The notes under the pieces are model-generated. The model was not told where the DNA came from. It did not search any database and saw only the letters and a program-made list of their open reading frames with translations. Positions 28,113 to 36,678 of a stretch of 64,000 nt of DNA are shown here, piece by piece. This stretch comes from Haladaptatus caseinilyticus. Its GTDB lineage: Archaea; Halobacteriota; Halobacteria; Halobacteriales; Haladaptataceae. The stretch lies in the NCBI RefSeq assembly GCF_026248685.1, contig NZ_CP111036.1, positions 992,001-1,056,000 on the forward strand, in the 5' to 3' direction. Every line of letters starts with the position of its first letter. Position 1 is the first letter of the stretch. A program made the position numbers and the translations under genes.

Positions 28113-28382
28113 TCAGACGCCGCTCACCGTTTCGCGGTGGGCTTTGACGTGGTCGTATGCACTCTCGATACGCTTCGCAGTCTCGTCGTCCACGTCGGAT
28201 TCGAGTTCCGAGAGCGAGTGCATAATACGGTCGAGTCGGCCGTGATCGGGGCCGTGGTCCGCTTCCGCGAGGTTACGAAGCGATTCGGCCTGGGATTCGA
28301 GTCGGTCTTTGACGTCACCGGAGACGTCCGCGCTGGCGTGTTTCAGTTCCTCCGCCGCCTGCACTAGTTCCTCTCGTGGCAT
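28113..28382 (-). CDS. small helical haloarchaeal protein, DUF7553-like
   Basis: An 89-residue, acidic, fully helical protein (MPREELVQAAEELKHASAD..., ending KAHRETVSGV) with heptad-like spacing suggesting a coiled coil or three-helix bundle. It resembles the haloarchaeal family I know as DUF7553. Function unknown. Convergent with the ferritin-like gene and divergent from the C2H2 microprotein gene. Confidence 0.68.
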   Translation of the reverse strand: MPREELVQAAEELKHASADVSGDVKDRLESQAESLRNLAEADHGPDHGRLDRIMHSLSELESDVDDETAKRIESAYDHVKAHRETVSGV

Positions 28383-28505
28383 GACTGGGAGTACGGGGAG
28401 AAGGGAAATAGTGCTATGGGCGAGTGCAAATATGGGAGGGAAATCGCGACGACCGGTTGCACTCGCGAGCGATGTGTTTTACCTGCTCGCAAGCGTTCTA
28501 TCGCT

Positions 28506-28661
28506 ATGGCTCGGAAACGACATCACCGATGTAACCTCTGTGGGCGCGATTTCGGCGAGGAACGAGAACTCCGGGACCACGTCGAGCGAAGACATCCGAA
28601 AGCGGACTACCACTGGTGGGTCGTCGTCGAAGACCCTGGAACCCTTCCATTCGAAAACTGA
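28506..28661 (+). CDS. 51-residue C2H2 zinc-finger protein
   Basis: A tiny protein with one classical C2H2 finger: Cys9 and Cys12 in RCNLCGRDF, then His25 and His30 (DHVERRHPK), spacing C-x2-C-x12-H-x4-H. A hydrophobic tail (DYHWWVVVEDPG) ends the protein. The ATG at 28506 starts with the basic MARKRHHR. Single-finger C2H2 microproteins occur in haloarchaea, where some control phenotype and gene expression; the target here is unknown. Confidence 0.72.
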   Translation: MARKRHHRCNLCGRDFGEERELRDHVERRHPKADYHWWVVVEDPGTLPFEN

Positions 28662-28792
28662 CTCGGACGTGCAAGTAGCACCGTACAACAAGGGGGCAGA
28701 ACTCCCATCCACCCAGAATGCGGGGAGGCCGCATCCGATTTACAGTGAACGGCACAACCACCAATAACCACTGCTTCGAATATCCAGCTTTT

Positions 28793-30028
28793 TTATTCGT
28801 ACCGGAGCGCGTCGATGGGATCGGTACGAGCCGCGCTCCACGCGGGGTACAGTCCGGCGACGACACCGACGAGGACGCCGACGGCGATCGCGATGGCGAA
28901 CCACTCCAATGGGAAGGTAAGCGGCACATCAATGTAACCCGCGACGAGATATGCGGTTCCGACGCCGAGCGGCGTTCCCAGCAACGCGCCGAGCAGACCC
29001 AACATGACGGCTTCGACGAGGAACAGTTGAATCACGTCATGGCGCTGTGCCCCGACGGCTTTCATGATGCCGATTTCTTTGGTTCGCTCCGTGACGCTCA
29101 CGAGCATGATGTTGGCGATGCCGATGGAGCCGACGATAAGCGAGATGACGGCGATACCGGTCACGAAGCCAGTAAGTGTGTTGAGCAGGTCTTGGACTTG
29201 CTGGAGCAGTTCTTCGTTCGTCCGAGCCGAAAAGCTGTAGTCCGTCGGCATGAGCGAAACGGCATCCGAATCGGACTCGAGATATCGAAGCATTTCCTCA
29301 CGAACAGGTTCGACCGTGTCCGGGTCGGACGCCACAACCGTTAGCAGCGGATACACGCGTCTGTTTTCGCCGTCGATGGCGACGCTCGTTTCGTAGAACG
29401 GGTCTGTCGGCGTGTAAACCCGTGGCTGAGAAGCGAAGCCTTCGAACGGGCCACGACTCGCAGAGCCGTTCAAAATACCGACAACGGAGGCGTTCACCGC
29501 AGAACCGTTCGCTCGGAGGATAGCAATCGAATCGCCGACAGAGACGTTCCGATCGAACTGGGTAGCCGCAGCGGTGTTCAAGACGACTTCGTTCGCACCA
29601 CTGCTGAACGCGGTTCCGGATTCGAACTCCGCGCCGTCGAAATACGCGGGAGTGATGGCGACGACGTCGCTCCGGGCCACGGTATCGTTGCCGTACCGAA
29701 GTCCCGAGATCGGAACACTCCCGCGCGGGATGACGCTCTCGACGCCATCGATGGCTTGAAGCCGGTCGATATCTCGGTCGGAAAAAACGGGTTGTGCGCC
29801 CGCGCCGGGCGCACCCTGTTGTCCTTCGGGTCCGACCCAAACGTAGATCTGCTGGGCTTCCTCGCCGCCCACATCGCCAATGATGGAAGCCTGTACGCTT
29901 GCACCCAGCGTTGCGAGGGCGATAACGGCCGCGACGCCGATTATTACGCCAAGTGTCGTCAGGGACGAGCGCAGTTTGTGGCCGCGGATGGAGCGCCAAC
30001 TCATGCGAAATACCTCGCGCGCGTCCAT
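28793..30028 (-). CDS. MacB/FtsX-type ABC permease without adjacent ATPase
   Basis: A 411-residue permease. The N-terminal helix (about 20-42, LTTLGVIIGVAAVIALATLG) is followed by a large external MacB_PCD-like domain (about 45-270) and three C-terminal helices of an FtsX domain with EIGIMKAVGAQRHDVIQLF between them. Such proteins transmit ATPase motion to the outside to release lipoproteins, peptides or drugs. The ATG at 30028 (MDAREVFRMSWRSIRGHKLRS) is the standard start. No ATPase gene is next to it. The start codon overlaps the stop of a 15-codon frame (TGATG). Confidence 0.87.
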   Translation of the reverse strand: MDAREVFRMSWRSIRGHKLRSSLTTLGVIIGVAAVIALATLGASVQASIIGDVGGEEAQQIYVWVGPEGQQGAPGAGAQPVFSDRDIDRLQAIDGVESVIPRGSVPISGLRYGNDTVARSDVVAITPAYFDGAEFESGTAFSSGANEVVLNTAAATQFDRNVSVGDSIAILRANGSAVNASVVGILNGSASRGPFEGFASQPRVYTPTDPFYETSVAIDGENRRVYPLLTVVASDPDTVEPVREEMLRYLESDSDAVSLMPTDYSFSARTNEELLQQVQDLLNTLTGFVTGIAVISLIVGSIGIANIMLVSVTERTKEIGIMKAVGAQRHDVIQLFLVEAVMLGLLGALLGTPLGVGTAYLVAGYIDVPLTFPLEWFAIAIAVGVLVGVVAGLYPAWSAARTDPIDALRYE

Positions 30029-30075
30029 CAGTCGTGCTCCCCGGCTCTCTCGGTCGTCGTGCGGGCCGCAGTCAT
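30028..30075 (-). CDS. 15-codon minigene overlapping the permease start
   Basis: ATG at 30075 opens a frame reading MTAARTTTERAGEHD and stops in TGA, whose last base is the first base of the permease ATG. The one-base TGATG overlap is the kind seen between real co-translated genes, at the place where an ABC ATPase normally ends. It may be the collapsed remnant of that ATPase, a leader peptide, or chance. Translation is not shown. Confidence 0.3.
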   Translation of the reverse strand: MTAARTTTERAGEHD

Positions 30076-30518
30076 ACGAACGTGAACGGAGCACGACCCC
30101 AAAATCCTACCGCCGACACAGTGGGGTTCGCAAATGGAGTTTCCGTCGATTGCTATCGCTCGACGGAATCGAGAGGGCGCATGCGTCGGCGGGTCTGAGG
30201 CTACGTCCGAAGGCGTGCCGACTGTCACGCGGGGGATGACCGAGCGAACGACAGTGAGCAAAGGAATCGACTGGGGAGGCGTTTGGGCGATCACTGTGGC
30301 GAGAACTGGTGTTGGCAACTGCTACGGTCGGAACTTTCAAAGACGGTGAGCAGTTGCCGACTCCGAATGAGGCCTTCGACAGCGTTTCGCCCTTTTGCGG
30401 TGGTGCATATCTTCGAATTTTTCTCCGGGCTTCGCTCGCCGCAGACTTACCACGGAGCCACATCCACACCTTCCCCTCACAAACCTTTTTCCGATATACA
30501 CGAAAACCCACTCCAAGG
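30076..30518. other. divergent intergenic region with a perfect 10-bp inverted repeat
   Basis: About 440 bp between the permease and rpiA. GGCAACTGCT at 30314-30323 pairs exactly with AGCAGTTGCC at 30349-30358 around a 25-nt loop. A stretch around 30220-30290 has the feel of a recurrent haloarchaeal intergenic sequence, but I cannot verify copies. A TATA-like GATATAC at 30493-30499 serves rpiA. No protein-like frame was seen. Confidence 0.5.
30493..30499 (+). promoter_or_regulatory. TATA element of rpiA
   Basis: GATATAC is centred 23-24 bp before the ATG at 30519, the spacing expected for a leaderless haloarchaeal transcript. No ribosome-binding site is visible. Confidence 0.5.
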
Positions 30519-31205
30519 ATGAAATCGACCGGCGGAAGCGACGAGGCGAAGAGAAACGCGGGCGAGAGCGCTGCCGAGGCAGTCGAAGACGAAATGGTCG
30601 TCGGACTAGGGACGGGAAGCACGACGGCGCACGCGATTCGAGCCATCGGGCGCGCAGTGGACGCCGGACTCGACGTACGAGGAGTTCCGACCTCGTTCCA
30701 ATCGCGTCAACTGGCTCGTGAGGAGGGTATTCCGTTGACCGACCTCGATTCGGTTTCGGCCATCGACCTCGCGATCGACGGGGCAGACCAGTTCGCCGGG
30801 GCACACCTCATCAAGGGTGGTGGAGCAGCCCACGCCCGCGAGAAGGTCGTCGACAACGCGGCGAGTCGGTTCCTCGTCGTCGCGGACCCGAGCAAGGCGG
30901 GCGAATATCTGAGTCACCCGATACCTGTCGAAGTACTCCCTTCAGCACGGACGGCGGTGGCCGCCGACGTGCGGGAACTGGGCGGGAGTCCCACGCTCCG
31001 CGAAGCAGAGCGCAAAGACGGCCCAGTCGTGACCGATAATGGCAACCTCGTCCTCGATTGTGCGTTCGGCGAGATTCGGTCACCCGACGAACTGGCGACG
31101 GGCCTCGCTTCGATTCCCGGCGTGGTGGAACACGGCCTGTTCGTCGGGATGGCGGACGAGATACACGTCGGTACCGACGACGGCGTCGAGGTTCGTGAGT
31201 TGTAG
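30519..31205 (+). CDS. rpiA: ribose-5-phosphate isomerase A
   Basis: A 228-residue enzyme interconverting ribose 5-phosphate and ribulose 5-phosphate for nucleotide synthesis. Diagnostic motifs: the phosphate loop GLGTGSTTAHAI (about 29-40), AIDGADQF (catalytic Asp region), LIKGGGAAHAREK and the C-terminal VVEHGLFVGMADEIHVG. The ATG at 30519 gives a normal length; the longer open frame upstream is non-coding in character and contains the promoter. Confidence 0.95.
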   Translation: MKSTGGSDEAKRNAGESAAEAVEDEMVVGLGTGSTTAHAIRAIGRAVDAGLDVRGVPTSFQSRQLAREEGIPLTDLDSVSAIDLAIDGADQFAGAHLIKGGGAAHAREKVVDNAASRFLVVADPSKAGEYLSHPIPVEVLPSARTAVAADVRELGGSPTLREAERKDGPVVTDNGNLVLDCAFGEIRSPDELATGLASIPGVVEHGLFVGMADEIHVGTDDGVEVREL

Positions 31206-31279
31206 ATGGTTTTGGCGGGGAGACTGCGAAGACAGCAGATGCTGGGCGGCAGCGGATAAATGGAAGGAAGGTTCGTATT

Positions 31280-31447
31280 TTACAGGTCGCGCGGCTGGAC
31301 CGTCTTCCGGTCGTTCTCTTCGGCGCGTCGGGCGGCGTCGTCGAGAAGCTCAGCGACTTCCTCGTCGAGTGCATCGTAGAAGTCCGATGCAACGTTTTTG
31401 TCGTCGAGCTGTTCTTTGACAGCGGCTTTGACAATAAGGTCTGCCAT
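31280..31447 (-). CDS. 55-residue histone-fold protein (DUF1931 type)
   Basis: A very short protein, MADLIVKAAVKEQLDDK at the start and ENDRKTVQPRDL at the end. The last part is the loop-2 signature of archaeal histones (RKTV.P.D), preceded by the long helix DALDEEVAELLDDAARRAEE. At 55 residues it stops where helix 3 of a complete fold would begin, and its surface is acidic rather than basic. It resembles the DUF1931 histone-fold family and may dimerise without binding DNA. Start at the second Met of the open frame, because the upstream residues run into promoter-like DNA. Confidence 0.8.
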   Translation of the reverse strand: MADLIVKAAVKEQLDDKNVASDFYDALDEEVAELLDDAARRAEENDRKTVQPRDL

Positions 31448-31619
31448 ACAACATCGACGTTCCGTAGCCCAGTTAATAAAGCTTCCCAAATTATACGGAA
31501 AAGCCCCACGAGTAGAAGAATCCGACCGGCTCTGCCCACCTGGCCAAAACTTTTAAGTTAAGGAACGTAGAGAGGGATGGGACGATAAACGGGAGTAGGA
31601 GGAGCACAGAAGGGTGCAT

Positions 31620-32384
31620 ATGCGGGAATTACTCGAAGCGGTCGCGGAGGGCGAGGTAACTGTTTCCGAAGCGGAGTCGATGCTATCCGGATACGCGACA
31701 ACCGAAGCAGGGCGGTTCGATGCCGCCCGAGAGACGCGCAGAGGCGTTCCTGAAGCGATTCTCTGTGACGGGAAGACACCGGACGAAGTGGCGACGCTCG
31801 CCACGATTGCAGTCGAAACGGCAGGTAGAGCATTGATCACGCGCGCGAGCGACGAACAGATACAAGCAGTCCGTGCGCGCCTCGCGGAGGAGCATCCGGA
31901 CGCGAACGTCCGCGTGCGCGAACGCGCTGATGTGCTTGTCGCGCACGCCGTAGGCTTCGACCGACCCGAACTCGACGTCACGGTCGGCATCGTCAGCGCG
32001 GGCACGAGCGACGCGATTCCGGCCGGAGAGGCCGCAGTCGTCGCCGAGGAGATGGGTGCCACCGTCGAGGAACTCCATGACGTGGGCGTCGCCTCGCTCG
32101 TACGCGTGTTAGACGAGGTGGATGCCCTGCGCGCTGCAGACGTGCTCGTCGTCGCTGCCGGGCGCGAGGGCGCGCTTCCGACCGTCGTGGCGGGGTTGGT
32201 GGACACCCCCGTCATCGGACTCCCGGTCTCGAACGGCTACGGTCATGCCGGGCAGGGGTCGGCTGCACTTTCGGGGATGTTGCAGTCATGTACCGTCCTC
32301 TCGACAGTGAACATCGACGCCGGGTTCGTGGCTGGTGCACAGGCCGGTCTGATAGCGCGCGCTGTCGATGCGGCGCGGGAGTGA
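31620..32384 (+). CDS. larB: nickel-pincer cofactor biosynthesis protein LarB
   Basis: A 254-residue enzyme that carboxylates nicotinic acid adenine dinucleotide and splits it to pyridinium biscarboxylate mononucleotide, the first step to the nickel-pincer nucleotide of lactate racemase-type enzymes. The C-terminal two thirds are PurE-like (VGIVSAGTSDAIPAGEAA, VVAAGREGALPTVVAGLV, PVSNGYGHAGQGSAALSGML). The start at ATG 31620 gives the typical MRELLEAV; a GTG at 31614 has a better-spaced GGAGG (31598-31602) and is possible. No larC or larE is in the window. Confidence 0.9.
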   Translation: MRELLEAVAEGEVTVSEAESMLSGYATTEAGRFDAARETRRGVPEAILCDGKTPDEVATLATIAVETAGRALITRASDEQIQAVRARLAEEHPDANVRVRERADVLVAHAVGFDRPELDVTVGIVSAGTSDAIPAGEAAVVAEEMGATVEELHDVGVASLVRVLDEVDALRAADVLVVAAGREGALPTVVAGLVDTPVIGLPVSNGYGHAGQGSAALSGMLQSCTVLSTVNIDAGFVAGAQAGLIARAVDAARE

Positions 32385-32414
32385 ACGGATGAAGAAGTAA
32401 ACGGAAGTTGATAC

Positions 32415-32681
32415 TCAGGCGGACCGCGTCCTATCGTCCCTCCCTTGGCGACGAGCGCTAACCGCCGTGAGCGGGAGGAAAATCACGAGGAGGACCGCCA
32501 ATCCGATGGTGGCGAACTCCAATCCGAAGAACTCGGTGACGGCGAGATACGCCCAGAACAGCGCGTATCCAGCCCACGTGGCGAGAACGATTAGCGGTTT
32601 GTCTTGGACGTGCCAACCGTAGAGAATGACAAGTTGTGCGACGAAGCTGAACGCCGCGAAACCCACGAGGAGGAAATCCAT
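32415..32681 (-). CDS. small three-helix membrane protein, unknown function
   Basis: An 88-residue protein with three hydrophobic segments (about 3-22, 30-48 and 54-72) and a basic cytoplasmic tail (SARRQGRDDRTRSA). Family not recognised. The ATG at 32681 (MDFLLVGFAAFSF) is preferred over a GTG nine bases upstream. Convergent with larB. Confidence 0.65.
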   Translation of the reverse strand: MDFLLVGFAAFSFVAQLVILYGWHVQDKPLIVLATWAGYALFWAYLAVTEFFGLEFATIGLAVLLVIFLPLTAVSARRQGRDDRTRSA

Positions 32682-33058
32682 TGCTCCCACACTCGGGTCT
32701 ACTTCACATAGTTGTTAGGTTTTCAATGGTCTTCGAGGGAGAAGTAGTCGAATTTCGTCGGAGGTCTGAATTCTCCGGTCGAGAGTCAGGGGTCATTGGA
32801 ATGGAACGCTGAGAGGGCAGTTGCTAAGGGAAAACGACCGTACCGCGCGCGAACGGGCAGCCGGAACCGCACGGCCACCACTGCGCACGGTTTCGTCAGA
32901 CTCCGGTTTGGCCGACTGCAGAGCTTTACTCGGCAATTTCACCGTTCGCTTTCGAGGTTGCTTTGAAACCCCACTCTCGTCGCGCAACCGGTCGAGTAGT
33001 CGGCCTGCTGGTTGCCGGGAAGACAGGCGAGCGAAAACGAGACGGAAAATCGGAGCAC
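32682..33058. other. 377-bp stretch without a supported gene
   Basis: Separates the small membrane protein from the HdrD-like gene. Short open frames on both strands are Arg/Ser/Thr-rich with no family signature. I see no repeat, RNA gene or operator. Confidence 0.5.
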
Positions 33059-35188
33059 TCAGTTCGAGACTTTGATCTTCGCTTCCGCGCCCAACGCTTC
33101 GACCACCAGTTCAGCAACGTCTACGATTTCGATGTCGTCCTCATAGCCGCCCGTTTTTCGCCCGTCTTCGTACATTGTCATGCACATCGGACAGGCGACG
33201 ACGAACTTTTCGACGCCGCTTTTGGCGTCGGTATCTTCGAGTGCCTCCCGAATGCGCTCCTCACTGGGTTTGGAATCCTCCTCGAAGTCCATCCAGAGGC
33301 CGCCACCCCCACCACCACAGCAGAAGGAGTTGGCACGGTTGCGCGGCATCTCGTCCAGCGTACAACCGGTGCCTGTGACGATTTCTCGGGGTGCTTCGTA
33401 CTCGTCGTTGTAGCGCCCGAGATGGCATGGGTCGTGATACGTGACGGTGTAGTCGAGTTCGTTCCCGGAGAGGCCCATCCGGTCCGACTGAAACAGTTCC
33501 TCGACGACCTGCGTGTAGTGGTACACCGGCGCGTCGAACTCCTCGGCCATCTCCGGATACTCGTTTTTGAAGGTGTTGTAGCTGTGCGGGTCGGTACAAA
33601 CGATTTTGTCGAAGTCGCACTTTTCGAACGCCGCGACGTTGTCCTCGACCAGCATCTCGTACAGGCCCTCCTCACCGACTCGGCGCACATCGTTGCCGTC
33701 GTTTCGCTCTTCCTCGTAGAGGATACCGTAGGAGACACCCGTCTCGTGGAGGATGGTCGCCAGCGAGCGCGCGACGCGGCGGTTGCGCTCGTCGTAAGAT
33801 GGGTAGTCGCCGACGTACCAGAGGAACTCCACATCCTCGTCGCGGGCGTCCGGAATCTCGAAGTCGAGTTCCTCGGTCCACTCCGGACGACGACGTTCGG
33901 GATCCCCGAACGCGTTTCCGTTCTGGAAGACGTTCATCATCGCGTCCTGCACGTTCACGTCCATCTGGCCGGACTCGGTGAGTCGACGGTTCATGTCCGT
34001 GAACGACGTGAGGTGTTCGATATCGACCGGGCAGGCATCCATACAGGCCATGCAAGCCATACAGGACTCCATCGTTTCGCTGTCGATGACGCTCGCGCCG
34101 CCGTCCGCGATGATCGGTTTCTCGTCGGTGACACCGGCGTCGAGGTTCTCACGGTACTGTTTCAGGTCGAGAATCACGTCACGTGGGTCGAGTGGCCGAC
34201 CCGAGGCGTTCGCGGGACACACCGACGAACAGCGACCACATTTCGTACAGGCGTCCTGGTCGAGCAGTTGTCGCCACGAGAAGTCGTCGATGCTGCTCGC
34301 ACCGATTTCGTCCGGGCTCGCATCCGAGGGGACACCGGGAAGTCGCTTGCCAGCCTTCTCGTCGTGGGTGACGACGTTGGCGAACGACGACAGCATGTGG
34401 AACGGTTTCGCGTACGGGATCGCTGCGACGAAGACGAGCGCGATGAGCGCGTGTGACCACCACGTGACCGGGTACCACGCGGTCGCCATCGCGGGCGTGA
34501 CACCCACCGATTCGAGGACTAGTTTGACGAACCAACCGACGAAGCTCACCGTCTCGAACGAAACGTCTCGAGTCGCACTCGTACCGAGGATTCGGAACCC
34601 TTCGGTGATGTAACCGCCGACCCCGAGCAGGAACAGCGTCCAAATGAACAGGTCGTCCTCTCGACCGGTGTGTTTCCCCCAGAGACGTTCGTTTCGAACC
34701 CAGTAGCGCCGGTAGATCGCCATCCCGACACCGACGACGAAGAGCAGTCCCATTGCATCCATCACGAGCGAGTAGGCGAGGTAGAAGTTACCCACGAAGA
34801 AGGATTCCTCGTTTCCGAGGACGTAATGGGTGAATTTTCGATAGCCATCCATATCGATGGCGAGAATCGTCGTTCCGATGAGCAGGGTCAGAAAACCCCA
34901 CAAGATGAACGAGTGCATCAACCCACCGTAGAGGTCGCGGTTGAACTGTTTCTCGTTCGATATCACGACTTTCGCCGCGTGAGTGATTCGACCCGGAAGA
35001 TCGTCGAGTCGCTCGAACCAATCCTCCGTCCCGTCAGTGTACCGCGAGAAGCGGTTGTACACACCGAACAGGAAAATGAAAACGGCGACCGCGGCGAGGA
35101 AATAAAAGAGTACCTCGCCGACGAGCCCGATCCTCCAGAACGTCGGACGCGTCGTGCCCGCCGCCTGTGCAAGCGCGAAGATTTGCAT
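33059..35188 (-). CDS. HdrD-like membrane-bound iron-sulfur oxidoreductase
   Basis: A 709-residue protein. The N-terminal third has about six membrane helices (residues 20-260) with histidines suited to haem b, like NarI. Two 4Fe-4S ferredoxin motifs follow: Cys314, 317, 320, 324 in CTKCGRCSSVCP and Cys376, 379, 382, 386 in CMACMACMDACP. The C-terminal HdrD-type domain has the CCG motif (DPCHLGRYN...FCCGGGGGG...CPMCMTMY). This architecture matches the electron-transfer-flavoprotein:quinone oxidoreductases (EMR-like) that pass electrons from fatty-acid oxidation to menaquinone. No etfAB is nearby in the window, so the donor is inferred. Confidence 0.85.
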   Translation of the reverse strand: MQIFALAQAAGTTRPTFWRIGLVGEVLFYFLAAVAVFIFLFGVYNRFSRYTDGTEDWFERLDDLPGRITHAAKVVISNEKQFNRDLYGGLMHSFILWGFLTLLIGTTILAIDMDGYRKFTHYVLGNEESFFVGNFYLAYSLVMDAMGLLFVVGVGMAIYRRYWVRNERLWGKHTGREDDLFIWTLFLLGVGGYITEGFRILGTSATRDVSFETVSFVGWFVKLVLESVGVTPAMATAWYPVTWWSHALIALVFVAAIPYAKPFHMLSSFANVVTHDEKAGKRLPGVPSDASPDEIGASSIDDFSWRQLLDQDACTKCGRCSSVCPANASGRPLDPRDVILDLKQYRENLDAGVTDEKPIIADGGASVIDSETMESCMACMACMDACPVDIEHLTSFTDMNRRLTESGQMDVNVQDAMMNVFQNGNAFGDPERRRPEWTEELDFEIPDARDEDVEFLWYVGDYPSYDERNRRVARSLATILHETGVSYGILYEEERNDGNDVRRVGEEGLYEMLVEDNVAAFEKCDFDKIVCTDPHSYNTFKNEYPEMAEEFDAPVYHYTQVVEELFQSDRMGLSGNELDYTVTYHDPCHLGRYNDEYEAPREIVTGTGCTLDEMPRNRANSFCCGGGGGGLWMDFEEDSKPSEERIREALEDTDAKSGVEKFVVACPMCMTMYEDGRKTGGYEDDIEIVDVAELVVEALGAEAKIKVSN

Positions 35189-35275
35189 GTTTTATCAGGA
35201 GGAGACGACTTGCTTAAATCTTGCTTCCCGTCCATCACCTTGCCGTCATGCGAGAACGAAAAACAAGTTTGCAAT

Positions 35276-35983
35276 TTATACGAATGACCAGCCGAAGAGC
35301 ACACAGACGAGACAGAAAATCGGCACGTCGCTGCGAGAAACCGATAGCAGGGGAAGGGTTGGATTCCATGCAAAACAGCGAGCACGAAGGGCGAGTGAAA
35401 AGGTGTCCGCGCGTGAGAACGCTCGGGTCAACCCTGCCGACCCGATGATTTCCATTCGTTCCGTGAGTGCGCGTTTCTCTCCGAGACGAGACTTCATAGC
35501 CTCTCGAATCGCACGAAGATCCGACTGTAAGACCGGGAAAAACCGAAAGACGAAGGCGACACCCATTCCTAAAAATTGACCGGCGCGGCCGGGAACGAGC
35601 CACTGAATCGCCGCCCGTGACTCCCGAACAGGCGTCGTCCGGACGTAGGCTGCGCTGACGCATAGAACGAGACAAACGCGATAGCTGGCCAGTGCGGGCG
35701 CGACGATCTTGCCCGGAACTATCCACGGCGGTCCGAGCGTGAGAGTTGCAAATAGAGGTCCGCCAAGCAAAAACGGAAAGACGTACCGGAACTCGCGAAT
35801 CACCCAAAACGGCGGTGTACCTGCCCAGAAAAACACCGCCGCGACCAGTGCACTCAGCATCGCGAGCCCACGCGGTGTCGTATGTGCAAACGCGGCGAAC
35901 GCGAAGGCAGTCTGAAAGAGGAGTTTCACTCGAGGATCGAGACCTTCCGCGAACGATCCGGTTGCGCGATACGCCAACGTCAT
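35276..35983 (-). CDS. bioN: ECF transporter transmembrane subunit EcfT/BioN
   Basis: A 235-residue membrane protein of the EcfT (CbiQ/BioN) family that couples ATPases to the substrate-binding subunit. About five helices; the coupling region near the C-terminus contains AIREAMKSRLGEKR and RADTFSLALRARCF, related to the Ala-Arg-Gly coupling motifs. The ATG at 35983 (MTLAYRATGSFAEGLDPRVKL) overlaps the bioM stop by 4 bp. Last gene of the bioY-bioM-bioN unit. Confidence 0.85.
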   Translation of the reverse strand: MTLAYRATGSFAEGLDPRVKLLFQTAFAFAAFAHTTPRGLAMLSALVAAVFFWAGTPPFWVIREFRYVFPFLLGGPLFATLTLGPPWIVPGKIVAPALASYRVCLVLCVSAAYVRTTPVRESRAAIQWLVPGRAGQFLGMGVAFVFRFFPVLQSDLRAIREAMKSRLGEKRALTERMEIIGSAGLTRAFSRADTFSLALRARCFAWNPTLPLLSVSRSDVPIFCLVCVLFGWSFV

Positions 35984-36678
35984 GGTAGCTGAATACCGAG
36001 TTCGGCGATATCGGATGCGACCTCGTCTGGTTTTCCATCGACCGCGACCGATCCACCACGCAGCGCGACGATTCGGTCGGCGAGCGACCAAACGTCCCGG
36101 AGGTCGTGCGTGACGACGACGAATCCGGTCCCTTCGGCGGAACAGTGTTCGAGATGAGCGACGACGGAATCACGTGCTGGCGCGTCCAGTCCGGTGAACG
36201 GTTCGTCCAGCACGAGGTGGGCCGGTTCCATCGCCAACGCACCTGCGATAGCGACACGCTGACATTCGCCGCCCGAAAGCGAATCGATTCGGGCATCTCG
36301 TCTGCCTTCCATCCCGACCGCGGAAAGGGCAGTTTCGACACGGCGGTCGATTTCCTCGTGTGAGAGGCCGAGATTTTCGGGACCGAAAGCCACATCCGCA
36401 CCAACGGTCGCCGAGACGAAGGTATCGCGGGGATGTTGAAACACCATGCCGACGCTCGTTCGTGCGGCTACGAGGTCGTCTTCGATGGACATCCCATCGA
36501 CCAGGACATCCCCGTCATCGGGCGTGAGTAAGCCATTAAAATGCCGGACGAGTGTGGTCTTTCCGCTCCCGTTCGGTCCCGCGACGACGACGAACTGTCC
36601 GTCGGGAATCGTGAGGGAAACGTCGTCGAGTGCGGTCGTATCACCGAAACGATGAACCAGACCTCGTGTCGATATCAT
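35980..36678 (-). CDS. bioM: ECF transporter ATPase BioM
   Basis: A 232-residue ATPase with Walker A GPNGSGKTT (about 34-42), the Q-loop VGMVFQHPRDTFVSATV typical of ECF ATPases, signature LSGGECQRVAIAGAL and Walker B LVLDEPFTGLD. It powers biotin uptake with BioY and BioN. It overlaps both neighbours by 4 bp, so translation of all three is coupled. A single ATPase gene implies a homodimer. Confidence 0.9.
   Translation of the reverse strand: MISTRGLVHRFGDTTALDDVSLTIPDGQFVVVAGPNGSGKTTLVRHFNGLLTPDDGDVLVDGMSIEDDLVAARTSVGMVFQHPRDTFVSATVGADVAFGPENLGLSHEEIDRRVETALSAVGMEGRRDARIDSLSGGECQRVAIAGALAMEPAHLVLDEPFTGLDAPARDSVVAHLEHCSAEGTGFVVVTHDLRDVWSLADRIVALRGGSVAVDGKPDEVASDIAELGIQLP

Noticed and set aside
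35235-36404. 389-codon minus-strand frame across bioM and bioN
   Set aside because: Runs in another frame of the ECF genes; Arg/Ser-rich, no domains.
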